Positions 15,078 through 27,000 of a DNA stretch of 64,000 nt are shown piece by piece. The stretch's first letter is position 1. Each line of letters begins with the position of its first letter. The DNA comes from Corbicula japonica (lineage: Eukaryota; Mollusca; Bivalvia; Venerida; Cyrenidae). The stretch spans positions 2,046,001 through 2,110,000 of the forward strand of contig JAZAYU010000081.1 of assembly GCA_038501625.1 (NCBI GenBank), in the 5' to 3' direction. The position numbers and the translations under genes are program-made. The notes under the pieces are model-generated. The model ran no database searches, was not told where the DNA came from, and saw nothing but the letters and a program-made list of their open reading frames with translations.

Positions 15078-18000
15078 GTAAGTAAAGTAAGTAAAAGTAA
15101 GTAAAAGTAAGTAAAAGTAATTAAAAGTAAGTAAAGAAAAAGTAAGTAAAAGTAAGTAAAGTAAGTAAAGTAAGTAAAGTAAGTAAGTAAAGTCTTTATT
15201 TAACGAGGCTACACATTTGGTTTACCAATCTTCCATATGGGCCTCTAAAAAAACATCATTATTTACAATTTTACACCATCAAATAACATAATGAGAATCA
15301 TGAAATTTCAAAACATACTTAAAACACAACATACACATGCACACTCACACACACATACATACTCATACATAATTCATATTCATGGAGTATTAATGCTTTA
15401 TGTGTGTTTCCAGAGGCTCCAAAGGTTGACCTCACAAGCCTCTTTGGTGCTAAGGAGATCAGGGTGAGGGCTGGCGAGCCACTCGTGATGAACCTTGGTA
15501 TCACTGGTGCCCCAACGCCAACAATTACTTGGACCAAGAAGGGCAAGCCTGTGGACCGGGTAAGTCAACTGTGTTAAAGATTTTGAAACAGATTTAAAAC
15601 CAACAGATTTGAAACCAGTCACAAATCTCAAGCATCTGATTGGCTGAAATGGTGACCAGTCCCGATTTCAGCCAATCAGATGCTTGAGATTTGAGACTGG
15701 TTTCCATTCACAGTTTTATAATCTTGGTGCCTAGTTGTTTGGGTTATTCAGTTTTTGTTGACAAAGTATTCCTGGAGTTCACTACTGAAATATATTTGTA
15801 TGTTTCGATTGTAAAATCAAATTTTCAGTTTATTTTATTTTATATTGGTGTAATTTTAACAGAAAAATTAAACTAAAAAGTATAAAAAGTGATATCACGA
15901 TGCCAATACCAAAACTTGACGCAGTTTTCTGAACGTTCTCATTCTGAATAATATGATTACTAACAAGCAAAAACTATGAAAATAAAAAGGATATTCCATG
16001 GTTTAAGAACAGTGGAATACAACTTTTATTTCACCAAGAAAATTCTAAAAGTGACCAGAAAGCATAAAATAAAATAAAGTCTAGACACAGATCAGGATGC
16101 ATGTACTCAGAGCAGCTTGGTCCAAGTTTACACTGTTAATAAATGTTTGAAAAAAAACTTCTTTATAAACAATGATTGAACTTGCCCCAATTCCAAGACA
16201 GGCCAGTCTGTGAAACATACTTAGTACCTGAAGGGCTAACCTTGGTTTTGTATTGAAATGATTTAGAGCTTAGAGCTGTTTATAAAATTTTTACGCTGTA
16301 TCTGTTATGTATTATCTATATCAGATAGATAACCAGTAAATTCTGATGATATAGAGGATATTTGTTTTTACAAGTGTAAGATAGAAATATATTTCACTGA
16401 GTGAGATCGGGAATTGGTATTTTCACGAGTGGCGAAACCACGAGTGAAAATACATAATTCCGGAGTTCACTGTGAAATATATTTTTTATCTTTCACTGGT
16501 AAAAACAATTTCTCTTTTTTTTATGCTTTTAGAGCGAAATAAGTGTGAATTTGACAAAAGCGTTGCAAGAAATGGCGCCAAAACCACTTGCTTGTGACAT
16601 GATGTCATGACATCAAATATACAAATTTAAGCCCGTTTTCTAAAACAGTAAAACAGTATTGTTTGAAAACAGTAAAATACCACTTTTATTTCACCGGGAA
16701 AATTCTATAATTCAGTGAAAAGCGTAAAATAAAAATGTTTCACTTCCAGGCCACTGTCTCTAACACAGAAGATGAGTGTAAGTTTGAGATTCCGAAATCC
16801 GAGCGTGGTGATTCTGGAGTTTATACAGTCACTGCTGAGAATGCAAATGGTTCTGACAGCGCAGACATTACAGTCATTGTTCTTGGTAGGTAACCTTCAA
16901 TGTTGGGTGCAGTTGCTAGGTAACCTTCAATGTGGGGTACAGTTGCTAGGTAACCTTTAATGTGGGGTGTGGTTGCTAGGTAACCTTCAATGTGGGTACA
17001 GTTGCTAGGTAACCTTTATTGTGGGGTACAGTTGCTAGGTAGCCTTCACTGTTGGGAAAAGTTGCTAGGTAACCTTCAATTTGGGGTACACTTGCAAGGT
17101 ATCCTTCAATGAGGGGTACACTTGCTTGGTTAGCTTAAATGTTGGGTACAGTTGCTAGGTAACCTTCACTGTTGGGAAAAGTTGCTTGGTAACCTTCAAT
17201 GTGGGTCACAGTTGCTAGCTAACAAATCAATGTAAGATTACCCTTGTGAAAGGACAGTTGTGTCAGGGATGTTGTGCCTTTAGTTTGGGCTAAAACCCTT
17301 TCCTCAATAATATGGATTTTATCACATGAGCAACAAGTGTAGATCCTGATCAGCCAGCACAAATGTGCCATCTGATCAGGATCTACACTCTTTGCTTTTT
17401 GGTCAGAAATAACCTAATAAATCATTATGATATTTTGATATAAAGTAAGGTTTGCTATAAACTATGCTTCTGTTGTTGTTTTTTTTTAAAGCACAATTAA
17501 CAACAATAATTCTCAAAAACAATCTTGTTAAAAATTGATTATGTGTATGTTCAGACAAGCCAGGTGCCCCTGAGGGACCACTGGAAGTCAGTGATGTCAT
17601 GGCAGACTCATGCAAGTTGGCATGGAAGCCACCCAAAGAAGATGGAAATGCTCCAATCCTTGGTAAGTTTACCGTTTTTTAACTCAAAGTTTTATTGCAT
17701 TGCCTGCATTTTTATGCACAGTGATATTTACATATAACTAGTAAACAAGAAACAAAAATGAACCCCAAATATAAAGATTGGAATGAATATCGATGAAGTA
17801 CATGTATTTTGAAGAAAATCATAATTATTTTTTTAGTTTCCTTTTACCAAAAAAACGTATTGCTAGTTTTAAAGTTATATAAATTCCTTTTCAGATATAT
17901 TTTAAACCCGATTACAGAGCCCAGAGAAAAATATGGGTCCTCAATTTTTTTACATGTTTATATTTAAGTTACATGTATATGGGGAAGGTTATAATAAAAG

Positions 18001-21000
18001 ATGTCATAGACTTTGATATCAGATGTCAATTCTTGGAATAAAGTTAAGCAGCAATGTTATGATTTTATATCAACCTACCTCTTGGTGACAAAAATAAATA
18101 ACCCAGAAAATAATATAAGTATAATAGTACATGTAAAATACTTTTTCAGTTTAATATTACATCATTACTGTACAGAACAATGATTAGTGTAAGAAGTTCC
18201 TTAGCTAGTCATAATATTATATTGCGGATCTGGAAACATTGCTGTTGGAAGGCAAGGACCCACAAACCCTGATATATCTGAGTTTTACTGTTTAGAGGAA
18301 AACTGGAAAAGGTGCCTGCTCCTTAGATGTGTTATATTTAGAGGTATTGTTGTAATTACAGGATATGTTGTTGAGAAATGTGAAGAAGGCTCAGACTTCT
18401 GGGACAAGGTCCCTGGTGTAGTGAGTGGTGAATCCCACAAGGTAACTGGCCTAAAGGAAGGAACAAAGTACAAGTTCCGTGTCAAGGCAGAGAACAAGTT
18501 CGGCACAGGTGATCCACTGGAGACCACCCGACCTGTGCTTGCCAAAAATCCATTTGGTAAGTCCAAGCTTTTCCTATATCAGTTTGAAAACAAAAGTTTG
18601 TTAGCAAGTTAATGGTATTCCAATAGCAAGTTAGTGGTATTCCAATAGCAAGTTAATGGTATTCCAATGGTATCAACTGTACTCCATTGTCATTTGGTCT
18701 GTTTTGAGCTCATATTTATTTTTTCCTTGATGCAAGCTTTCCAATTTTGTTTTGCAAAACTCTCATTAAATGAATTTGTTAAGTTTGTAAAGACTGATAT
18801 TTTTACATCTGTGATACTGGTAAATGAAATTGTAGATAGATTTTGTTATCTTTACCTGGCCCCAAGATTATAAAAACTGAGAATGGAAATCAGTCTCAAA
18901 TCTCAAGGATCAGATTCTTGAGATTTGAAACTGGTTTCTAATCTTCAGCACTGGAAATACCACTGTTTTATTGTTATTAAATACTGTTTTCCACAGACAC
19001 ACCTGATGCACCCACAGACCTCGAGATTGAGTCATTCGACAAGAGAACATGTAACCTCAAGTGGAAGAAACCAGCCCACGATGGTGGCAACCCCATCAAA
19101 GGTACTGCCGTCATTTCTTAACCTTAAATTCAATATATACCTGTTTTATCTTCTGTGCAGCCAATGAAGATCCAGATATGTTGGCACATCCATGTCATTT
19201 CATTTGATCTGGATCTACACTGGTCACAAGGAAGATAAAAGGGAATAAAGTAGATGTGTAAATGAACCTGCAGAAATTTTGCAAGGAACATATTTGCTAT
19301 GACAAATGCTTCCATGATTCTGTGAATAATTTCTAAAAGAAGTAGATTTTGCCTTCTAAAACCCATTTTAATAAATACAAATATATTCATTTTGTTCCAT
19401 AGCTAATTAAAGATAAATAGATAAAACAAAAATACTAAATTCTAATACAATATTTACTCAAGTTTTTAATGCAAGAAAGTAACATAACTTTGTTGCAGGT
19501 GTACTCAGTTTTGAAATATTTATTTATTCCTGCATAATCCTGAATTTATTTATTTTCTTATAAACGAACCGCCAGTGCACACATACATGTATAAATAATG
19601 GCTAGTTAGCTTAGGTTTTTAAATTTTCATGATTGCTGGTTTATATCTGTCTTTAATTTTATGCTGAAACTCAAAACTGCAATATTTTTCAGGTTATATT
19701 GTGGAAAAGAAAGACAAACGTGGTGATTGGACACCATGCAACAATTTCCCGGTATCAGATTGTAAGTTCCCGGTGATGAACCTCCGAGAAGGTCAGATCC
19801 TTGAGTTCAGGGTCAAGGCCGTCAATGATGGTGGAGAGGGAGAACCCAGCAAACCAACCAAACCTCATGAAGTGAGAGACCCTGTCTGTAAGTAGCATTG
19901 TAACTTCATGTATTGTCCATACTAGTGCAACTCCGGATATAATATATTATCTTCATATACTGTCATTGTTTGAATATAAGCCGCACTTTTTTCCCAGAAT
20001 TCGTCGGTAAAAAGTTGGGGGTCAGATAATACACAGGTTCGGCTGCTTATACACTTCGTTAAGCCATTTTCATCTGTTCCACCAGGTTTCGGGGGCGGTG
20101 CGGCTTATACATGAGTGTGGCTTATATTTGAACAATGATGGTAACTATATGAATATTACAAAATCAGAAAGCTATCAGTGCACTTTAAAAGCAGTGGGGT
20201 TACCAAAGTAAAGAAAATCATTAGTCATTCAAATCTGGGATTTTGTTTCAATCATATTTAAGGTAGACCTTGAGATTGAATCATTTGACAAGAGAACATG
20301 TAATCTTTATAATTAAGTTATTGGAGTGTTTTCCATTTTTTATAAGACATATGAGAGAATGTATACTTTTCACAATCTATGATGTTGTAGACTGGTCTTT
20401 AGTTTCATTTTTATAATCTATATATATTGAAAATCCAAGATAGAGAAGTATTAATTCAAAGCAAAATTTTGAAGTTTTTTTCAAACATTACCTAAGAGCA
20501 ATTTGTGTAGGATAAACAATAATGCAGTTAATTGTAATTTTAATTGCGTTGGTAATTTGCAGTTGAAGCAGGACCACCTGGTCAACCAAACATTGAGGAG
20601 ATGACAAAGAAATCTGCCACCATATCCTGGACCAAGCCAAAGAACGACGGCGGTAGCAAGATTCAAGGTTGGTAGGAACCCTTAGTGACATACAGCCGGA
20701 GTGCATTTTTATAGTTAAAAGATCAAGAGTTGAACTATATTTCTTTAAAGAGATCTGACATGTTTGGTAACGTTGGTTTGACTGTATTGTAGCTGGAAGC
20801 TAGGATTGCTACACCTGGACCAAGTTTCAAGTCTGTACCATCTGATTGGCTGAAATAGAGATATTAGTCACTGATTGGCTGAAATAGACACATTTCCTTT
20901 TCAGCCAATCAGATGCTTGAGATTTGAGACTGGTCAAGAAAAATAATTACAATAAGTTTTCACTTTCCCCTTATAACTTGCAGGCTATGTCATTGAGAAG

Positions 21001-24000
21001 AAGAAGGGAGATGATGACTGGGTTGAGTGCATGGAAGTTCCAGAAAACCAGACAGTTGCCACGGTTCCAAACCTGAAGGAGGGAGAGGACTACCAGTTCA
21101 GGGTTCGAGCCATCAACTCACTTGGACCTGGAGAGCCCAGCAAACCTACCAACAAGATGAAGGCTGAAGATCAGCCTTGCCGACCTACTCTTGACCTTTC
21201 AGGGGTCAAGGACATTACTGTTAATGCTGGACAGGAGATTAGAATCAGAGTTCCATATACTGGTGTACCTAAACCAACGGCTAAATGGTTCAATGGAGAC
21301 AGTGAGATTGACCATCCAAGGATGACTTGTGTGGTAAGTACCTATCTCAGATATGTCCAGTTACCATAAGCAGTAACGCTTCAATCATTTATGCTTGTAG
21401 TTGTTTCTTATTAAATTTCTTAAAACAGGACTTTTTTAATGGGGACTTTAGACCAAATAATTATCAAAAATGAGCAGTTTATAGTAAACTTGATGGGATT
21501 TAATTTGGATCTGCCTGAGCTAGAAATCCAAAGGTTGATCCCACAACAGATAATAAAAAAAAGGAACAAAAATAAGTCAAGGTATTATTAATTGATTTGG
21601 CAAAGATTTTAAATTATTTGTCGCAGCATATATTATTTTAAAGCAGGCCAAATTGCAGAAACAGAGGCTTTGATATTGCTGTTATGGTAGTTTATTCATA
21701 GGTGTACAGTTTTATGCTTTTAAGATAGTGAAGAATATTAAACAGAATTATTGGTTGCAGATAATGGATGCTGGCATTGTTATTGAACAGAAGGAGGTAT
21801 ATAACTATCCTCAATCACGTCCTATGTTTATGTTCTTCCGTCTGTGCCCAAAATCTTAAACTTGAGATCAGAGACCAGTCTAGATCTCAAACATTTGACT
21901 GGCTAAAATAGAGACTAGTCTCCATTCCAACCAGTCAGATGCTTGAAATTTGAGATTGGTCTCTCTAAACAGCATTATGCCATTCTGTTCCACTGATTGT
22001 TTTATTTCCTGTCTGCTCCTGTCTAATGTGTGCTTTCTACCCACACAAGATCATGCATTATTTTGCATAATATTTTTATGAAAAAGATAATTTGAAAACA
22101 GTGTTATTTGCAGTATTTGTTAATTATTTATGTTACCTAAGAATTATAAACAAGTATTTTTGGTAATTTAACTCTCTACACTTAACTTCATAGATACAAC
22201 ATGGGCAAACTGTGGAGATCCAGATCAGCTGGCATATCTGTTCTATTTGATCATGATCTACATGGTTCAATTTTTGTATCGCCCTTTCAAAGAAATGGCG
22301 ATACATAGGGATCGCTTTGTCCGTTTGTCCATCCATCCGTTCGTCACAAAAACTTAACGTTGGCTATAACTTTGCCATTTCTCAATATTTCTTCATGAAA
22401 CTTTCAAATTATATTGCTTATGACAACACACTTGTGATGATGCCAAATTCTTTAGGTCAAGGTCACAATTAGTGGAGTAATTAGTGTACAATTAGTGTAC
22501 TTGGATTTTGACACGAAAACTTAAAGTTGGCTATATCTTTGTCATTTCTCAATATTTCTTCATGAAACTTTTAAATTATATTGCTTATGACAACAGGCTC
22601 ACGATGATGCCAATTTCTTTAGGTCAAAGTCACATTTGAGTGAGTTATGCCCCTTTTTGTACTTGGATTTTGACACGAAAACTTAACGTTGGATATAACA
22701 TTGCCGTTTCTCAATATTTCTTTATGAAACTTTCAAATTATATTGCTTATGACAACACTCTCATGATGATGCCAAATTCTTTAGTCATGGTCACATTTGA
22801 TGGAGTAATGCCCCTTTTTGTACTTGGATTTTGACACAAAAACTTAACGTTGGCTATAATTTTGCCATTTCTCAATATTTCTTTATCAACTTTTCAAATT
22901 ATATTGCTCAAGACAACACACTCTTGATGATGACAAGTTGTTTTGGTCAAGATGGAGTTATGCCCCTTTCTGCACTTGCATTTTTCTTCTGACATTGTAC
23001 CAGTGGGTGACATAAGTGTTCAACTGAACACCCATCTAGTTGATTCATTAGGTTATTTCAGACCATGAAGCAAACATTTGTACATTGTTTGGCTAGTCAT
23101 TCAGAATATCTTAATCTACACACACTGTAAATAATTCAAACAAAGTTTATTCCAAGTTCTTTTCTGACAATGACACAGTCTGAGTACTTTTAACAATCAA
23201 ATGTTGTCTATTTGTTTTTAATATCTGATGGAATGTTAACTGATATGTATATGTATGTCAATAAGGCGTCAAACATTAATGTTGCAAAATTACTTTTATG
23301 CTGTCCCTTGCTTGCTTTGGATTTTCCGAAACTGTTTAAATTTAATGGTGATGTTATTAGGTAACGTTATTGTCAATATTTTATAAGAGGCAAATGTCCT
23401 GGTATTATTTCTTTTGTGCTTTCTGTTGCTTGCGGTTGCATTATGTAACTACTTACATTGTGTCAGATTGGCACAAAAAGTCACAAGCCAAATATGGTAA
23501 GAATTATATTTATTGCTTGCTGCCACATTAAAGCTGTCTATATTTTATCCTGTCCTAAGCACAAAGTTCAAACATAGCAGTTTCCTTCCAGTTATATCTT
23601 TTATTGCCCACATTTATGCGAGATTGTCTTTTGCTTACATTATTCTGCTTGCATTAATTTCTTTGTTAGTTTAAGTAATTTTAATTTCATGCTATTATGC
23701 TATTATGCTACTGTGAAATATGCAGTGTCCATGTAGGGGAAAAAGCTGGTCAGTCATTGGTGCATAACAGTCTGATTATCAGTAGCAAATATAAACACAT
23801 CTTTAACTAGCTCCCTTTACCTCACAAGGAAATCTTACTAGTTTGGGGTTATTTCTGGTTACTGGATCACTTATTTTCATTTGTAGACCAATTAGTACAC
23901 ATGTATTGTGTAAGAATTTCTGAGATATTAAACTGACCTTTTTTAGACACAAGAATACAAACCAGTAAACGTTTTCAGCAATCTCATTTCTGATAAGTGG

Positions 24001-27000
24001 TAGTAGATTAATTTAAAGATTTTGAAAATAAGTTTGGACTGGGATGAAAATTTTGACACATCTCATAGCAAATTTTTCAGTCATTCATACCTTTAAAGTT
24101 CAGATACTCAGATTTAAATAACAGGGTCGAAGATTATTCTCCATTTCAGCCAATCATATACTTGAGATTTGAGACTAGTCTCAATTGTCAGTTTTATAAT
24201 CTTAGACCCAGTTGTTAATTCTTGTAATGTTTTTTCTTACAACCAGCTGGAGAAGGATGAAGTAGTTCTGACAATCACAAAATCCGAGAGATCAGATACT
24301 GGCAGATACAAGCTTCAGCTCAAGAATCCATCTGGTGTTGGGGAGGGAAGCCTTAATGTTACTGTACTTGGTAAGTTCACAAAGACATAAAAGATTAACC
24401 CTTTACTTGATATATACGTATTTCTGACCAAAATGCGACCAGTGTAGATCCAGATCAGCCGGCACATCCATGCCGTCTGATCAGGATCGGCACTGGTCGC
24501 ATTTTGGTCAGAAATAACCTAAGGAATCAAAAAGCGAACAGTTTAGATCCTGATCAGACAGCACGGATGTGCCGGCTGATCTGGATCTAAACTGTTTGCC
24601 CTAGCAATAAAGGTGTATCTATACAGGAAAGGGTTAATAACTGTGTGCACAATTAATGTTAGTCTGACACGAGTATCCGCTGAGATTAATTTTCATTGCT
24701 TTGTTTACTGCCACATATTGAATGGATCCTCAGCTGTGCAATGATGGTCAAATTCAGGTGTGAACATTTATAGGAACTTTCTATTTATCTTAACATTTGG
24801 TATCAAATAATGGTATTAATGATACTGGCGTAGGCCAGGAATCTAATCAGGGGCAGCTACCCACTTGTTTCCAAGTAATTAGCTAAGTACCACAACCTCA
24901 CAAAAAGGTTGCACAAATCCTCACCTTAGTGCAAAAAAGGTTTATCTCCATCTTGTTTCAGTTAATTATGCACACAGGTGCTGATAAATGAGTTTATAAT
25001 AATGTGGCATTGGTGACTGATTTATTTATATGACTGTAGTAATTTATTGGTGTGGGGAGACTCTTGTTACAGCCCTTATACTGCAGAGTTAACCCTTTAC
25101 TCCATGGATACACCTGCAATCCCATTGGCAACCACTATAGATTAAGATTAGCTTGCACATTCTTTGCAGTCTGATCTTGGTCTACACTGCTTTATCTGAT
25201 GAATTTAAAAGCAACGAGTGTAGATCCTGTTCAGACTGCCCCAATATGGAGTCTGATCTAGATCTTCACAGGTCGCCCATGGGATAAAAGCCATATCACA
25301 TAGATCCAGTGCTACTGTAAATAATAAATGTCTCTTACAACCTGTTTTCTTTGTCAGATCGCCCTGGCAAGCCCCAGGGCCCACTAGAAGCCACTGACGT
25401 TAGAGGGGAATCTCTGACGTTGTCATGGAAACCACCACTTGATGATGGCGGCGAAAGAATCACAAGATATGTTGTGGAGAAGAAAAAGAAGGGAGACACC
25501 AAATGGACAAAGGTTTATTTTCCTTTGAAATAAATGTTTTTGACTTTTATTTAAGTATATTTATTTTGAGCTCTTTTACTTGCAAAATGTGTCTGATTCA
25601 GTCAGAACATACACCATTAGTTTAACATTTTTGCTTGCAAAAGTTCTGAATCTTAACCATAATATATTTCACAAAATAGCTCATTGGTGCCACTAGTGAA
25701 ACATTTCTGAAAATAAGCCTTATTTAATCTGATTCAGTTTTTCTGGTAAAACATTTATCCTAAAATATGTGATTTGTTTCACCATAAAACATTATTTTTT
25801 GCAAAATTCATCATTGTTGTACCAGTAAACATTGCTATGCAAAATATTATCATATTAAACAAACTTTATGTTGACAATTTTGTTTTGAACTCTACAGGCT
25901 GCAGGTTATTCATCAACACCGTTCTGCGATGTGCGTAATCTGGAACCTGGAGAGGAGTACGAGTTCCGAGTGATGGCGGAAAATGCCAACGGAGTGAGCG
26001 AGCCCCTGCTAACAACTCAGCCAATCCTTGCCAAACTGCCATATGGTAGGTTTGCTTGCTCTATATATGCTGGTTGTTAATCCTTTACTCCATATTGCAT
26101 TTTATCGCATGTGTGAACAGTGTAGATTCATGTCAGCCAGCATGTCCATTCTTTCTGATCAGGATCTTCATTGTTAGCGTCTTGGTCAGAAATAACCTAA
26201 TGAATCAAAAAGTGAACAGTATAATTATGAAGCATGGTTGTTTAAAGATTTGTTAATTTTATGTTATATAATTTATAATAATTGTGTTTCATTGTTTGAA
26301 ACAATTTCAATGAATCAATTTAAAACCCAGAAACTCCCATTTCTCTTTATATATCGGTTTATTATGTGAATGACCAGTGTAGTTCCAGATCAGCTAGCAC
26401 ATCCATTCTTTCTGATAAGAATCTACATGTACACTGGTTGCATCTGGTTGTAACGATGTCTGTTATTTATAGACAAGCCTGGTGCCCCTGGCACACCAAA
26501 GTGCAAGACCACCACAGAGGACAGTATTACCCTCACATGGTCTCCACCCAAGAGAGACGGAGGTAACCCTGTAACCGGATATGTGCTGGAGAAGAGAGAG
26601 AAAGGAGAGGACAAATGGACAAAGTATGTCAGTTTACACATTTCTATTTGATGATATTAAAATTATCCCTACATTTTAAGCCATTTGTGATTTTTATTCT
26701 CATTTCAAGCCATTTGTGATTTTTTATTCTCATTTCAAGTCATTAGTGATTTTTTATTCTCAGTTCAAGTCATCAGTGATCATACCTGCCATATTTCTGG
26801 AAAGCATCCAGGGGATTTGGTTCAAAATTCCAGGGGATTCCGATATAATTCCAGCGGATTTTTTAACGTGGCTTATCAAGCGGAATTTACTAGAAACTAA
26901 ACTAAGATGCAATATTAAATATATTTAAAATATATTTATCCTCATTTATTTAAACAATATTTTTATTATGTTTTTTTTGTAACAGGGTGTCAGCACATAA

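Noticed and set aside
15031..15193. CRISPR-like regular repeat
   Set aside because: A simple GTAA microsatellite with no spacers, in a eukaryotic intron.
16355..16375. Possible 21-nt microexon (RIFVFTS) in the Ig intron 15560-16749
   Set aside because: Phase fits, but the acceptor has no pyrimidine tract, the peptide is hydrophobic and it lies beside a palindromic repeat.
18285..18566. Antisense ORF of 93 residues
   Set aside because: It lies opposite exon 18362-18556, whose sense strand encodes a clear FnIII; the antisense reading has no independent support.
23887..23909. Possible 23-nt exon with good borders in the microexon intron
   Set aside because: Length is not a multiple of three, so inclusion would break the reading frame.
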